The translations under genes and the position numbers were made by a program. The notes below the pieces were generated by a model that ran no database searches, was not told where the DNA came from, and saw nothing but the letters and a program-made list of their open reading frames with translations. A stretch of 64,000 bases of DNA, from positions 434,001-498,000 of the forward strand of contig NZ_MCGQ01000007.1 in assembly GCF_002242805.1 (NCBI RefSeq), in the 5' to 3' direction. How positions within the stretch are numbered: position 1 is the stretch's first letter; each line of letters starts with the position of its first letter. This DNA is from Streptomyces diastatochromogenes (GTDB lineage Bacteria > Actinomycetota > Actinomycetes > Streptomycetales > Streptomycetaceae). Positions 1-9,749 of this stretch are shown piece after piece.

Positions 1-167
1 ACGGGGACACCGGCGGCGGCGATACGGCCGGCCGTGGAGCCGGTGGAGACCAGCTCGACACCGGCCTCGTGCAGCCCGCGCGCGAGGTCTTCGAGCCCGG
101 TCTTGTCGTAGACGCTGACGAGCGCCCGGCGAATGGGCCGCTTGGTGCTCTCGGCGGTGGCGGTCAC
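1..167 (-). CDS. purH: PurH (AICAR transformylase/IMP cyclohydrolase), N-terminal part, cut by window edge
   Basis: Only the first 55 or so codons are inside the window. Reading leftwards from a GTG at 167-165, the frame gives a short Thr/Ala start, then [20 protein letters not shown] and [20 protein letters not shown], which is the MGS-like IMP cyclohydrolase domain found at the start of PurH. PurH catalyses the last two steps of de novo IMP synthesis, using 10-formyl-THF. The GTG overlaps the TGA of purN (GTGA, 167-164), so the two genes are translationally coupled in a purN-purH operon. Confidence 0.93.
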   Translation of the reverse strand, partial: MTATAESTKRPIRRALVSVYDKTGLEDLARGLHEAGVELVSTGSTAGRIAAAGVP

Positions 168-802
168 TGGATAACTACCTTTCGTCCCTCAATGCGATAG
201 CCGTGGCGGGCGAGCCGCCCCACGACCTCGACGAGCAGCCTTCGCTCGACTTCCTTGATGCGCTCGTGCAGCGCGCTCTCGTCGTCCTCGTCCCGGACCT
301 CGACCACGCCCTGAGCGATGATCGGCCCGGTGTCGACGCCGTCGTCGACGAAGTGGACGGTGCAGCCGGTGACCTTGACGCCGTACGCGAGCGCGTCCCG
401 CGCGCCGTGGGCCCCGGGAAAACTGGGCAGCAGGGCGGGGTGCGTGTTGACGAACCGCCCGCCGAACCGCGCGAGGAATTCCTTCCCGACGATCTTCATG
501 AACCCGGCCGAGACCACGAGGTCGGGTTCGTGCGCGGCCACGGCCTCGGCCAGGGCGGCGTCCCACTCCTCCCGCGTCTCGAAGTCCTTCACCCGGCACA
601 CGAAGGTCGGCAGCCCGGCCCGCTCGGCGCGGGCGAGCCCCTCGATGCCGCCGCGGTCGGCCCCGACGGCGACGATCCGAGCGCCGTACGACTCGGCTCC
701 GGCGCGCTCGATCTCGTCCAGGAGCGCCTGCAGGTTGGTGCCGGATCCGGAGACCAGCACGACAAGGCGCTTGACCGCTTGGCCAGCGGAGGTGGCGGCC
801 AC
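164..802 (-). CDS. purN: Phosphoribosylglycinamide formyltransferase (PurN)
   Basis: A 212-residue protein of normal PurN length. It transfers formyl from 10-formyl-THF to GAR, the third step of purine synthesis. The N-terminus has the family motif [15 protein letters not shown]; the active-site stretch [10 protein letters not shown], then [18 protein letters not shown] with the catalytic Asn-His, and [19 protein letters not shown] with the catalytic Asp are all present. The start is GTG at 802-800, preceded on the minus strand by GAAAGGG. It overlaps purH by four bases. The 280 bp upstream (803-1084) hold the promoter for this operon and for the divergent membrane protein; no clear boxes were assigned. 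Confidence 0.96.
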   Translation of the reverse strand: MAATSAGQAVKRLVVLVSGSGTNLQALLDEIERAGAESYGARIVAVGADRGGIEGLARAERAGLPTFVCRVKDFETREEWDAALAEAVAAHEPDLVVSAGFMKIVGKEFLARFGGRFVNTHPALLPSFPGAHGARDALAYGVKVTGCTVHFVDDGVDTGPIIAQGVVEVRDEDDESALHERIKEVERRLLVEVVGRLARHGYRIEGRKVVIQ

Positions 803-1084
803 GGTGGGGCCCTTTCTCGGGGAAGCGTTGTGTCCGGCCGGCGTTTGTACAGTCGTACGAATGCTTCGCGCCCCCGGATACGGGGAAGTCTACGAAGCGG
901 CCGACCGTCAGCAACGATACCGGCACTCCGGAAGGCCCCCTCGGGACGGGTGCGTGGCCGGAAGGTAGCGTTCGGAAGGAATCACGAAGGAGCAGCCTCG
1001 GGAACGCGGTCGCCGTGCGGTGCGTTCACCAGGTGGAAGCTCACGTCGGACTGCCGTATTCGCCTAGGGGAAGACGCTCTTTTG

Positions 1085-1849
1085 ATGCCCGATCGCAGCC
1101 TGCGACTCCTCACGTTCCCCCCGAGCCCGGCCCAGGGAGGCGAGTGGGGTGCCGTGCTGCTGCGGGAGCGGCCGGCCTCGCCGCCCCAGGCGCCCCAGGG
1201 CGGGCGGGACGGCGACGAGCGCGGCGGTGAGCAGCAGGACGACAACCCGTTCGCGCCGCCGCCGGAGGGCTCCCCGGACCGGCCGTGGCAGCCGCGTCGC
1301 CCCGAGGGGTCCTCGGGCTCCGGGGGCGGTTCCTCCCGGGGCACCCAGTGGAGCGACCGGCAGCCCGGCCGCTCCCCCGGCGGCTTCGGCGAGCGGCCCG
1401 GCGGCGGCCCCGAGGGCCCGGGCGGCCCGACCGGCCCCAACCTGCGCTGGGACCCGACGGACCCGGCCCAGCGCCGCGCGCGCTACGCACTCCTGTCCGG
1501 CATATGGGCCGTCTTCTTCGCCCTCTTCAGCTGGCCGTACGTGGCCCTGCTGCTGGGCGCGCTGGCCCTGTACTGGGGCATCAGCGCCCTGCGCGCCAAG
1601 CCCCGCACCCCCGACCCCGACACCCCGGCGCCCGCCCCGGGCCCCCGCCCGCAGACCACGGCGGCGATCGGCGGCCTGGTCACGGCCTCCCTGGCCCTCG
1701 CCCTGGTGGCCACGACCTTCGCGGTGCAGCTGGTCTACCGCGACTACTACACCTGCGTCGACGACGCCCTCACCCATGAGGCCAAGCAGTCCTGCCAGCA
1801 GCTTCTGCCGCAGGAGCTGCGGGGGGTGCTGGGGGTCGGGAACAGCTAG
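1085..1849 (+). CDS. Proline/glycine-rich protein with two C-terminal membrane segments
   Basis: About 254 residues from ATG 1085; GTG 1154 is also possible because AGGGAGG (1135-1141) lies nearer to it. The first half is disordered (PPPEG, GGG, PGG runs). After [17 protein letters not shown] come a hydrophobic hairpin ([20 protein letters not shown] plus the following ALALYWG), a Pro-rich linker, and another membrane helix in [10 protein letters not shown]. The short tail [16 protein letters not shown] has two Cys ([15 protein letters not shown]) that could form an extracytoplasmic disulfide. The layout resembles the small DUF4190-like membrane proteins of Streptomyces; function unknown. It converges on the DUF6350 gene with a 10-bp gap. 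Confidence 0.8.
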   Translation: MPDRSLRLLTFPPSPAQGGEWGAVLLRERPASPPQAPQGGRDGDERGGEQQDDNPFAPPPEGSPDRPWQPRRPEGSSGSGGGSSRGTQWSDRQPGRSPGGFGERPGGGPEGPGGPTGPNLRWDPTDPAQRRARYALLSGIWAVFFALFSWPYVALLLGALALYWGISALRAKPRTPDPDTPAPAPGPRPQTTAAIGGLVTASLALALVATTFAVQLVYRDYYTCVDDALTHEAKQSCQQLLPQELRGVLGVGNS

Positions 1850-1859
1850 GGCTGCGGGC

Positions 1860-3815
1860 TCAGCGGGGTGCTTCCGAGTCGGGGGGATCGGTTCGCGAGG
1901 GTTCGGTGGGCTGGTGAAGGGCGTCCGTGAGGGGCGAGGGCTCCGGTACGGGTGAGTGGCCGGCCGGCGGGGGCGAGGGCTCGCGCAGGGGCGGCCAGCT
2001 GGGTGCGGCGGGCTCGTCGATGAGGGACGAGTCGGGTGAGTCCAGGGGCGTCGATGCTGCTCGCAGGGCTGCCCAGCGGGTGGCGCGGGCGACGTCGTCG
2101 TGCCAGGCCGAGGGGAACGGGTCGGGGGCGGGCAGGACCTCGTAGCGCTCGTCCTCGTCGGGGGCGGTGAGGGCGGTCGGGGGGTTGACTGTGGGCTTGG
2201 CCGGGGGTTCTTCGCGGCGGGTTGGGGTTTTCGCCGCCTTGGCTGCCTGGGCCCGCGTTTCCTTCGCCTGATCCTTCGCGGCGGCCTGCGGGGAGTCCTT
2301 CGCGGCCTCCTTGGCCACCGGCTTCGTAGCCTCCTTCGTGGCGTCCTTGGCCGCCCCCTTCGCCGCTTCCACCGTGGCCTCCCCGGTCGCCCCCTTCGCC
2401 GCTTCCGCCACCGTCTTCTTCGCCACCGCCCCCTTCCCCGCCTCCGCCGGCCGCTTGCTCCCCGGTTCCGTCCCCTGTGCCGGCACCGCGCCCCGGGCCC
2501 GCCGGCCCCGCAGCCGCCATGCCCGTGCCGTCAGCGTCACCGGCATTCCGACCACCGTGAGCCAGAGCGCGGCCGCTCCCCCGCTCTGCCACCACAGCGG
2601 GCCGAAGCGGGCCAGTGCGGCCACGCCCAGCGGGCCGCCGGACAGCGCGGCGAGCAGGGCGAGGATCGCCGCACAGAGGAGCGCGGCCAGGACGAGCACC
2701 CCGACGGTCCGCCCGGCCGACCAGGGCGCCCTCGGCTCCTGCTGGGCCTCCTGCGCCTCCTGCGTCACGCGCCCCGCGGCCCCCCGCGCCACGAACCAGC
2801 CGACCGTCACCCCGGCCGCCACCGGCACCAGTCCCGCCGTCCAGTTCAGCGTCGTACCGGCGCCCGCGTCCGGTACCGCGGCGAGCAGGGGGAACGGGGG
2901 CAGCAGCGGGGCGGGGTCGGAGGCGAGAGGGTGCACCAGGTGCCCGGTACCGAGGGCGAAGCCGGGGCCGAGAGCGTAGGACGCCGACCACACCGCCGCG
3001 TTGGGGATGAGCCCGATGCCGAGGAGCAGGACGGCGAACCGGCCGGTCCAGCCCTCCGTCAGCTGCAGGAAGGACGCCCGCGCGGCCGCGCCGTGCAGGA
3101 CCAGCGAGACGCCGAGCAGCAGCGACCCGCCCCCGAAGAGCACCGCCGTCCCGGCCCCCGCGGCCCGTACGGCCGTACCCACCCGCGCCCGCGCGTCCGA
3201 CCCGAACAGCAGCCGCCGCACCGGCCCCGGCAGCGTCAGCAGCAGGCCGAGCACGGGCTCGCGCGGGCGGCCGTGCGCCGACCACACCCCGGCCCCCGCC
3301 GCGCTCGCCGCGACGAGCGGCAGACATGCCGTCACCCAGCCCCACACGGGCCGCAGTTCGCCGCCGGAGCAGTACAGCGCGGCCGCGGCGCCGACGCCGA
3401 GGTAGCCGAGGACCACCCCCGTCCACGCCGTGTGCGCCGGGACCGGTGGCGGGGCGTCGGGTTCGGCGGACGCGTCCGTCGCGTCCCGCGCCGCCCGGTA
3501 CAGCAGCCACACCGGCAGCGCGAGCAGCAGCAACGGGGTCACTCCGACCGGCAGCGGCACGCCGGAGAGCGTGTCGGTGCGGACCAGTTCGACGCCGTGC
3601 GCCAGCAGCCACAGCGCGGCGGCGATGCGCAGCGCGCCGCCCGGCCCACTGTCGGGGTACGGCGAGCTGATCCACAGCCCCAGGACGAGCACGGCGAGCG
3701 AGCCGAGCCCGAGCCCGGCGGCGACCGCACCGCCCAGCAGGCTCGCGCCCAGCCCGGGCGATCGGTCGCGCATCCCGTTCAGCAGGAGCGACAGCGACGG
3801 TCGGCGAGCGGTCAT
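1860..3815 (-). CDS. DUF6350-family polytopic membrane protein (PerM-like annotation)
   Basis: About 651 residues from ATG 3815 (MTARRPSLS); an in-frame ATG at 3833 would add six residues. Roughly residues 20-440 contain many hydrophobic segments separated by short loops, such as [20 protein letters not shown] and [20 protein letters not shown]. This is the layout of the actinobacterial DUF6350 family, sometimes annotated as cell division protein PerM without experimental support. The C-terminal third is a cytoplasmic tail: an Ala/Lys/Glu repeat zone ([20 protein letters not shown]) followed by a Pro-rich acidic region. The repeat zone looks like histone-H1- or LEA-type low complexity. Function is not known. 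Confidence 0.82.
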   Translation of the reverse strand: MTARRPSLSLLLNGMRDRSPGLGASLLGGAVAAGLGLGSLAVLVLGLWISSPYPDSGPGGALRIAAALWLLAHGVELVRTDTLSGVPLPVGVTPLLLLALPVWLLYRAARDATDASAEPDAPPPVPAHTAWTGVVLGYLGVGAAAALYCSGGELRPVWGWVTACLPLVAASAAGAGVWSAHGRPREPVLGLLLTLPGPVRRLLFGSDARARVGTAVRAAGAGTAVLFGGGSLLLGVSLVLHGAAARASFLQLTEGWTGRFAVLLLGIGLIPNAAVWSASYALGPGFALGTGHLVHPLASDPAPLLPPFPLLAAVPDAGAGTTLNWTAGLVPVAAGVTVGWFVARGAAGRVTQEAQEAQQEPRAPWSAGRTVGVLVLAALLCAAILALLAALSGGPLGVAALARFGPLWWQSGGAAALWLTVVGMPVTLTARAWRLRGRRARGAVPAQGTEPGSKRPAEAGKGAVAKKTVAEAAKGATGEATVEAAKGAAKDATKEATKPVAKEAAKDSPQAAAKDQAKETRAQAAKAAKTPTRREEPPAKPTVNPPTALTAPDEDERYEVLPAPDPFPSAWHDDVARATRWAALRAASTPLDSPDSSLIDEPAAPSWPPLREPSPPPAGHSPVPEPSPLTDALHQPTEPSRTDPPDSEAPR

Positions 3816-3929
3816 GAGGGTCACGCCCGCCATGCTCCCAACGACACGCGCTTTTCCGTCGTAACGGGCGAACCGCCGATGTGTCGCTCAATATATGTTT
3901 ATGTGCTTTTTCGTACGAAAGGGTGTTCT

Positions 3930-4760
3930 GTGACGAAGAGCCAGATCAGCGAGCAGCCAACCGCCCTGACGCCCGCTCAGACCTTCGACGCGCTCTACGC
4001 GTTCTGCGCCCCCGCACTCGTACGCCAGACGTACCTGCTCACCGGACGCCGGGAGCTGGCCCGGGAGGCCGTGGAGCGGGCCTTCCAACTCGCCTGGCAA
4101 CGCTGGCCGGAGGTGGCCCAGGACCGGGACCCGGGCGGCTGGGTCCGGGCGATGGCCTACGAGTACGCCCTCTCCCCCTGGCACTCCTTCCGCCCGCGCT
4201 ACCGGCACCCCGAGCCCCCGCCCGCCGACCCGGCCGACCGCACGCTGCTGTCCGCCCTGCTGAAGCTCCCGCCGTCGTACCGGCGCACGCTCATCCTGTA
4301 CGACGGCGTCGGCCTCGACCTGCCGGAGACGGCGGCGGAGACGGAGGCGAGCACCCCGGCCACCGCCGGCCGGCTGACCCGCGCCCGGGCGGAGGTGGCC
4401 GCGCTGCTTCCGGAACTGGCCGACCCCGCCGCACTGCACCGGCGGCTGCTGGAACTGGCCTCCAAGGAGCATCTGCGTGCCGCGAAGCCGCCCGCGGTGC
4501 GGACGGTCGGCGAACGCCGGAACGTGTTCTGGACACGGGCGGCCATCGCCTTCACGGTCACGATCATCAGCGCGACGACGCTGACACTGCGGACGGCACC
4601 CACGCACTACGAGCCGCCGATCGCTCCGGCGCAGGCGGTGCGCGGGGTTCCGCCGGCGGGGGTCATGGGTCCGCTGTCCCAGGAGGAACTGGTCCTGCGC
4701 GCCAAGCTGCACGGCGAGACGTCGAGCGGCCCGGAACGGTTGATGCCGGCGGCACGCTGA
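3930..4760 (+). CDS. Sigma-70/ECF-like protein with C-terminal membrane anchor
   Basis: 276 residues from GTG 3930, chosen because AAAGGG (3918-3923) precedes it and homology-like sequence begins here. TFDALYAFCAPALVRQTYLL and REAVERAFQLAWQRWPEV resemble sigma region 2 of SigE/ECF proteins; LLSALLKLPPSYRRTLILYD resembles the start of region 4. The recognition helix is weak (ETAAETEASTPATAGRLTRA). A single hydrophobic segment follows near residue 205 (AAIAFTVTIISATTLTL), so the protein may be membrane-tethered. DNA binding is uncertain; it could be a degenerate sigma factor. The AT-rich 3885-3915 stretch just upstream is a plausible promoter. Confidence 0.75.
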   Translation: MTKSQISEQPTALTPAQTFDALYAFCAPALVRQTYLLTGRRELAREAVERAFQLAWQRWPEVAQDRDPGGWVRAMAYEYALSPWHSFRPRYRHPEPPPADPADRTLLSALLKLPPSYRRTLILYDGVGLDLPETAAETEASTPATAGRLTRARAEVAALLPELADPAALHRRLLELASKEHLRAAKPPAVRTVGERRNVFWTRAAIAFTVTIISATTLTLRTAPTHYEPPIAPAQAVRGVPPAGVMGPLSQEELVLRAKLHGETSSGPERLMPAAR

Positions 4761-4790
4761 GGCACTGACTCGCCGCAGGGCCGAGCAGGC

Positions 4791-4841
4791 GAAACGTCGG
4801 CAGGCCCGCCCCGGACAACGGGACGGGCCTGCCGGCGTTCG
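4791..4841. terminator. Bidirectional terminator between sigma-like gene and sucD
   Basis: CGGCAGGCCCG (4798-4808) pairs perfectly with CGGGCCTGCCG (4824-4834), and the stem continues outward through AACG/CGTT. It lies between the 3' ends of two convergent genes. Confidence 0.85.
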
Positions 4842-4851
4842 GCCAAGAAGC

Positions 4852-5736
4852 TCAGGCGCTCAGGATCTCCCGAGCGAGCTTCGCCGTCTCGGTCGGGGTC
4901 TTGCCGACCTTGACGCCCGCGGCCTCGAGGGCCTCCTTCTTCGCCTGGGCGGTGCCGGACGAACCGGAGACGATGGCACCGGCGTGGCCCATCGTCTTGC
5001 CCTCGGGCGCGGTGAAGCCCGCGACGTAGCCGACGACCGGCTTGGTCACGTTCTCCTTGATGAACGCGGCCGCGCGCTCCTCGGCGTCGCCACCGATCTC
5101 ACCGATCATGACGATCAGGTCGGTGTCGGGGTCGTCCTGGAAGGCGGCCAGGGCGTCGATGTGGGTGGTGCCGATGATCGGGTCGCCACCGATGCCGACG
5201 GCCGTCGAGAAGCCGATGTCACGCAGCTCGTACATCATCTGGTACGTCAGCGTGCCGGACTTCGAGACCAGGCCGATGCGGCCCGGCTTGGTGATGTCGC
5301 CCGGGATGATGCCGACGTTCGACTGACCCGGGGTGATGATGCCGGGGCAGTTCGGGCCGATGATGCGGGTCTTGTTGCCCTTCTTGCCGGCGTACGCCCA
5401 GAAGGCGGCCGTGTCGTGCACGGCGATGCCCTCGGTGATCACGACGGCCAGCGGGATCTCGGCGTCGATGGCCTCGTCGACCGCGTCCTTGGTGAACTTC
5501 TCCGGCACGAAGATGACGGAGACGTTGGCGCCGGTCTTCTCGATGGCCTCGGCGACCGTGCCGAACACGGGTACCTCGGTGCCGTCGAAGTCCACGGTCT
5601 GACCCGCCTTGCGCGGGTTCACGCCGCCGACGACGTGGGTGCCGTCACCCAGCATGAGCTTGGTGTGCTTCATGCCCGTGGCGCCGGTCATGCCCTGGAC
5701 GATGACCTTGCTGTCCTTGTTGAGCCAGATAGCCAT
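4852..5736 (-). CDS. sucD: Succinyl-CoA ligase (ADP/GDP-forming) alpha subunit
   Basis: 294 residues, normal family length. It forms the TCA-cycle enzyme with SucC and interconverts succinyl-CoA and succinate with substrate-level phosphorylation. The CoA-binding start ([15 protein letters not shown]), the [18 protein letters not shown] loop and the phosphohistidine motif [12 protein letters not shown] are intact. It starts with ATG 26 bp after sucC, so the two are one operon. A strong hairpin terminator follows. Confidence 0.97.
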   Translation of the reverse strand: MAIWLNKDSKVIVQGMTGATGMKHTKLMLGDGTHVVGGVNPRKAGQTVDFDGTEVPVFGTVAEAIEKTGANVSVIFVPEKFTKDAVDEAIDAEIPLAVVITEGIAVHDTAAFWAYAGKKGNKTRIIGPNCPGIITPGQSNVGIIPGDITKPGRIGLVSKSGTLTYQMMYELRDIGFSTAVGIGGDPIIGTTHIDALAAFQDDPDTDLIVMIGEIGGDAEERAAAFIKENVTKPVVGYVAGFTAPEGKTMGHAGAIVSGSSGTAQAKKEALEAAGVKVGKTPTETAKLAREILSA

Positions 5737-5762
5737 GGTGGTGTGAGTCCTCGTCCTTGTGC

Positions 5763-6941
5763 TTACTTGGCGGCGGCCAGCTCGGCGGCCTTGTCGGCCG
5801 CGCCGTCCATGGTGTCGACGCGCTGCACCAGCGGGTGGTTGGCGTCGGTGAGGATCTTGCGGCCCAGCTCGGCGTTGTTGCCGTCGAGGCGGACGACGAG
5901 CGGCTTCTCGACCTTCTCGCCGCGGTCCTCGAGGAGCTTCAGGGCCTGCACGATGCCGTTGGCGACCTCGTCACACGCGGTGATGCCACCGAAGACGTTG
6001 ACGAACACGGACTTGACGTCCGGGTCGCCCAGGATGATCTCCAGGCCGTTCGCCATGACCTGGGCGGAGGCGCCACCGCCGATGTCCAGGAAGTTGGCGG
6101 GCTTGACGCCACCGTGGTTCTCACCGGCGTACGCGACGACGTCCAGGGTGCTCATGACGAGACCCGCGCCGTTGCCGATGATGCCGACCTCGCCGTCGAG
6201 CTTGACGTAGTTGAGGCCCTTCGCCTTGGCGGCCGCCTCGAGCGGGTTGGCGGCGTCCTTGTCGTGGAGCTCCTCGTACTCGGGGTGGCGGAACTCGGCG
6301 TTCTCGTCGAGCGACACCTTGCCGTCGAGGGCGATGACCTCACCGGAGGCGACCTTCGCGAGCGGGTTGACCTCGACGAGGAGGGCGTCCGACTTGATGA
6401 AGGTGTCCCACAGCTTGACGAGGACGTTGGCGACCTTGTCCGCGACCTCGGCCGGGAACTTGGCGGCCGCGACGATCTCGCGGGCCTTGGCCTCGTCCAC
6501 GCCGTCGATCGGGTTGATCGGCGTCTGGGCGACGGCCTCCGGACGGGTGGCCGCCACCTCCTCGATCTCCATGCCGCCCTCGACGGAGGCGATGGAGAGG
6601 AAGGTCCGGTTGGCACGGTCGAGGAGGAAGGAGACGTAGTACTCCTCGAGGATCTCCGGAGCCGTCTCGGCGATCATCACCTTGTGGACCGTGTGGCCCT
6701 TGATGTCCATGCCGAGGATGTCCGTCGCCCGGGCGACGGCCTCGTCCGCGGAGGCGGCCAGCTTGACGCCACCGGCCTTGCCGCGACCACCGACCTTCAC
6801 CTGCGCCTTGACGACCGACTTGCCGCCCAGCCGCTCGGTGATCTCGCGCGCCGCCTCAGGCGTGTCGATGACTTCACCGGCCAGCACCGGTACATCGTGC
6901 TTGGCGAAGAGGTCCCTCGCCTGGTACTCGAACAGGTCCAC
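5763..6941 (-). CDS. sucC: Succinyl-CoA ligase beta subunit
   Basis: 392 residues from GTG 6941 ([12 protein letters not shown]), with GGAAG upstream. The ATP-grasp domain shows [19 protein letters not shown]; the C-terminal CoA-ligase domain has [15 protein letters not shown] and [18 protein letters not shown], which contacts the phosphohistidine loop. First gene of sucCD. Its upstream region (6942-7182) carries GTGA/TCAC palindromes described separately. Confidence 0.97.
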   Translation of the reverse strand: MDLFEYQARDLFAKHDVPVLAGEVIDTPEAAREITERLGGKSVVKAQVKVGGRGKAGGVKLAASADEAVARATDILGMDIKGHTVHKVMIAETAPEILEEYYVSFLLDRANRTFLSIASVEGGMEIEEVAATRPEAVAQTPINPIDGVDEAKAREIVAAAKFPAEVADKVANVLVKLWDTFIKSDALLVEVNPLAKVASGEVIALDGKVSLDENAEFRHPEYEELHDKDAANPLEAAAKAKGLNYVKLDGEVGIIGNGAGLVMSTLDVVAYAGENHGGVKPANFLDIGGGASAQVMANGLEIILGDPDVKSVFVNVFGGITACDEVANGIVQALKLLEDRGEKVEKPLVVRLDGNNAELGRKILTDANHPLVQRVDTMDGAADKAAELAAAK

Positions 6942-7006
6942 GCGCTTCCGTCCCTATCAGTGATCTCGCGGTTCGTTGGATGCGTGGGCGTGCCGCGAAG
7001 GGCAAC

Positions 7007-7023
7007 GTGACGTCCGCTGTCAC
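7007..7023. promoter_or_regulatory. Palindrome GTGAC-N7-GTCAC upstream of sucC
   Basis: A 17-bp inverted repeat with perfect 5-bp arms, 66 bp upstream of the sucC start. It echoes the half-sites of the Crp-like site at 7121-7134. No regulator can be assigned from sequence alone. Confidence 0.4.
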
Positions 7024-7120
7024 TAGGGAAGCGCACACGGTGTCCGAGCGCGCGGCATGTCCGTCTCGCAGGTTATCGCCGCTTGCGGGGGCTCCCTAAA
7101 TCGAGGGTCACACCTGAGCG

Positions 7121-7134
7121 GTGATACCTGTCAC
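7121..7134. promoter_or_regulatory. Candidate Crp site upstream of sucCD
   Basis: GTGATACCTGTCAC fits the consensus reported for Streptomyces coelicolor Crp, GTG(N)6GNCAC, without mismatch. Another TCAC half-site lies just beside it (TCACACCTGAGCGGTGA, 7109-7124), giving three half-sites in 26 bp. The position is about 180 bp before the sucC start codon; the transcription start is not known. Confidence 0.5.
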
Positions 7135-7182
7135 ATGATGCCGGTATTCCTGACACGGCGTGCCGCGATCGGGGTGATGTGC

Positions 7183-7220
7183 GAGGCCTCACCGGGCTGG
7201 GGTTGACCCGGTGAGGCCTC
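7183..7220. terminator. 14-bp perfect hairpin between sucC promoter and repeat-protein gene
   Basis: GAGGCCTCACCGGG (7183-7196) pairs with CCCGGTGAGGCCTC (7207-7220), with a 10-nt loop. It probably ends transcription of the leftward gene 7368-9614 before it reaches the sucC promoter. Confidence 0.75.
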
Positions 7221-7241
7221 TGGACGGGCCCCGAAAGGCCC

Positions 7242-7281
7242 GGGGCGGTTGATCCCCACCCCAATGGGGACCACCCGCCCC
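7242..7281 (-). terminator. Second hairpin after the 11-mer repeat protein gene
   Basis: A 17-bp stem with two G-T wobble positions (7242-7258 with 7265-7281) and a 6-nt loop. With the hairpin at 7183-7220 it forms a tandem terminator downstream of the gene ending at 7368. Confidence 0.7.
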
Positions 7282-7367
7282 CTACCGCGGGGGTGCGGCC
7301 GGACGGGCCGTCGGCGTTCGGCCGTCCGGGTCCGCCGGCCCCCGCGGAGCTGCTCGGGCGCTCAGCC

Positions 7368-9614
7368 CTACTGCACGCCGTGGGTGTACGCCAGACCCTG
7401 GACGTAACCCTGGGCGTAACCCGGGGCGACGGACTGGGCGACGCCCTCGGCCCCGGCGACCGCGTGCCCGGCCAGCGGACCGCCGGTGGCCTGCGCGGTC
7501 CCGGCGAGGTCCTGCGCGAACGGCCCGACCTGCTGCGTGAGGGGCGCGGTCGCGCCGACGACACCGCCCGCGTAGGGACCGGCCTCGCCCGCCACGCCGT
7601 ACGCCAGCCCGCTCGCGCTGCCGCCGACACCGTCCACGACCGGCGACACGGTCCCGGTGACCGTGTCCACGAGGGGCTGGACGGCCCCGGTGACTCCGGC
7701 CGCGAACGGCGGCACCTGCCCGGTCACCCCCTCCGCGAAGGCACCGGTCTGCCCGGTGACCCCGTGGGCGAGCGGCGGTACGGCGCCCGCGACACCGCCG
7801 GCGAAGGGCCGCACGTCGCCCACCACGCCGTACGCGAGCGTCCCCGCGTCCGCCACGGCCTGCCCGGCGACGGGCGCGACCCCGTGCACGGCGGTCCCGG
7901 CGACGGGCGGCAGCACGGCGTCCACGGCGTCGTGGGCCACCTGGCCGGCCAGCCCGGTGGCGTACGGCGGCACGTCCGCGAGGACCCCGCCGGCGAGGGG
8001 CAGCCCGTCGGCGAGCGCACCGGTGGCGACGCCGTGCACACCGGCGACCGCGCCCGTCCCGACCCCGTGCACGTCGGCTCCCGCGCCCATGGCGACGCCG
8101 TGCACGTCGGCTCCGGCGCCCGTGCCGACCCCGTACACGTCACCCACGGCGCCCGTCGCGACGCCGTGCACGTCACCCACGGCACCCGTGGCAACGCCGT
8201 AGACGTTGCCTGCTGCGCCCGTCGCGAGTCCGTGTACGTCGCCCACGGCACCCGTGCCGACCCCGTACACGTCGCCCACGGCGCCCGTCGCGAGTCCGTG
8301 CACCTGGGCCACGGCGTCCGTGACCGTGTGCCGCACGCCCGCGACGGTGCTCGTGGCGGTTGCCTGCGCGCCCGTCGCGGCGCTGGTGGCGGTGCCCTGC
8401 GCACCTGCCACCGCGTACCCGGCCGTGGGCAGGACGCCCGCCACGGCACCCGAGGCGGTGCCCTGCACGCCCGCGACGGTGTACCCGGCGGTGGGCAGGA
8501 CGCCCGTCACGGCGCTCGTGGCGGTGCCCTGCACGCCCGCCACCGCGTACCCGGCGGTGGGCAGGACACCCGTCACCGTGCCGGTGGCGGTCCCCTGGAC
8601 GCCCGTCACCGTGCCCGAGGCGGTGCCGTGGACACCGGTGACCGCGTGCCCGGCGGTCGGCAGGACGCCCGCCACCGCCTGGTCGGCGACCGGCCGCACC
8701 CCGGCCACGGCGGCGGAGGCCACCGGCGGGACGGCGGCGGCGGTCGTCTCGTCCACGACGGGTGCGACGGTGCCCGGCACGGCCCGCACCGTGCCGACGA
8801 CCCGCTGCTCGACACCGGAGACCGTTCCGGTGACGTGCGCGGGCACGGCGGCGACGCTCGCCTCGGCGGCGCCGGTCGCCCGAGCCGCCTCGCCGCCCGC
8901 GAGGGCGGCCGCACCGGCGGTACGGCCCTGCGCCCCGGCCACGGTCTGCTGTGCCGTCGTCCGTACGGCGCCCTCGACCCCCGCGGCCCGCAGGCGCGCG
9001 GCGGCCTGGGTGGCCTGCAGCTTGGTCTGGGCGGCCGCCAGGGCCTGCTCCAGCTCGGGGGCGAAGGAGGAGAGGGGGCCGAAGAGGTAGTCGATCGCGT
9101 CCTGCGGGGAGGGGGTGGACGGAGCAGAGGGCGCGGTGGGCGTGGACAGATGGGTGGCCGTGCGGGTCGCCGTCGCGGCCTCGGCGGTGGCCCGGCCGGT
9201 GACCTGGGCGCCCGCCGTCTGCGCGTGCGCCTCGGTCTGCGCCTGGGCGGCGCGGGCGGACCGGGCGCCGTTGATGGCCTGGCCGCCCCTGATCTTCGCG
9301 GCCGGAACCTTCGCGTCGACGTACCGACGGGCCTGGTCGGCGGTGCTGGTGACGGTCCCGGTCTGCTGCTGCGCGTGGGCCGCCGTGCCGGAGACGGCCG
9401 CGGTGGCCGTGCCGGTCACGTCGGAGACGGTGTCGTGGACGCCGGTGAGGACACCGTCGACGGTGTCGGTGAGGGTGCCGGTGGTGCTGTCGGTGTCGGG
9501 TACGGACACCGCCGGGGTGGACAGCTCGTCGGCGCTGGCCACGGCGGAGCCGAGGGCCCAGGCGCCGGTGACTCCGGCGGCTATCACGATCGAGCGGCGG
9601 ATGTTCTTGTTCAT
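7368..9614 (-). CDS. Large secreted Ala/Gly/Val-rich protein of 11-residue repeats
   Basis: 748 residues from ATG 9614 (GAAGGAC upstream). MNKNIRRSIVIAAGVTGAWA is a classical signal peptide, cleaved near AVASADELS. Residues 30-190 are Ala/Thr-rich with a conserved-looking SPQDAIDYLFGPLSSFAPEL. From about residue 290 to the end the protein is an almost unbroken series of 11- or 22-residue units: GVLPTAGYAVAGVQGTATSA in the middle, VHGVATGAVGDVYGVGTGAV at residues 436-526, and degenerate units with PYAGGVV or PPLAHGV later. There is no Cys and no catalytic motif. No LPXTG or membrane anchor is seen at the C-terminus, so it should be released or wall-associated. Function unknown. The next gene upstream also encodes an exported protein. 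Confidence 0.85.
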   Translation of the reverse strand: MNKNIRRSIVIAAGVTGAWALGSAVASADELSTPAVSVPDTDSTTGTLTDTVDGVLTGVHDTVSDVTGTATAAVSGTAAHAQQQTGTVTSTADQARRYVDAKVPAAKIRGGQAINGARSARAAQAQTEAHAQTAGAQVTGRATAEAATATRTATHLSTPTAPSAPSTPSPQDAIDYLFGPLSSFAPELEQALAAAQTKLQATQAAARLRAAGVEGAVRTTAQQTVAGAQGRTAGAAALAGGEAARATGAAEASVAAVPAHVTGTVSGVEQRVVGTVRAVPGTVAPVVDETTAAAVPPVASAAVAGVRPVADQAVAGVLPTAGHAVTGVHGTASGTVTGVQGTATGTVTGVLPTAGYAVAGVQGTATSAVTGVLPTAGYTVAGVQGTASGAVAGVLPTAGYAVAGAQGTATSAATGAQATATSTVAGVRHTVTDAVAQVHGLATGAVGDVYGVGTGAVGDVHGLATGAAGNVYGVATGAVGDVHGVATGAVGDVYGVGTGAGADVHGVAMGAGADVHGVGTGAVAGVHGVATGALADGLPLAGGVLADVPPYATGLAGQVAHDAVDAVLPPVAGTAVHGVAPVAGQAVADAGTLAYGVVGDVRPFAGGVAGAVPPLAHGVTGQTGAFAEGVTGQVPPFAAGVTGAVQPLVDTVTGTVSPVVDGVGGSASGLAYGVAGEAGPYAGGVVGATAPLTQQVGPFAQDLAGTAQATGGPLAGHAVAGAEGVAQSVAPGYAQGYVQGLAYTHGVQ
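8040..8640 (-). repeat. Tandem 33/66-bp coding repeats inside the secreted repeat protein
   Basis: At 8040-8310 the DNA repeats with a 33-bp period (units such as GTGCACGTCACCCACGGCG), and at 8400-8640 with a 66-bp period around GCGGTGGGCAGGACGCCCGT. Periods are multiples of three and match the 11- and 22-residue protein units. Such arrays can change copy number by recombination. Confidence 0.85.
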
Positions 9615-9749
9615 GCGTGCGTCAAGTCCTTCGGAAACGGCTAGGGGATTCCGTCCGGAGGCGCCGGGGAGACCGGCGGGTCCGGCGGAGCGGGCAGACC
9701 TGTTCCGCCCCCGCGCGACAGGTCCGTGGCGGGGAGGTCGGCCCTTGGC

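Noticed and set aside
2100..3929. N-terminal extension of the sigma-like protein
   Set aside because: It lies opposite the DUF6350 gene and has Arg/Pro-rich shadow composition; GTG 3930 has its own ribosome site.
8040..8640. CRISPR array
   Set aside because: Repeats are in frame with a secreted protein, with 33/66-bp periods and no unique spacers.
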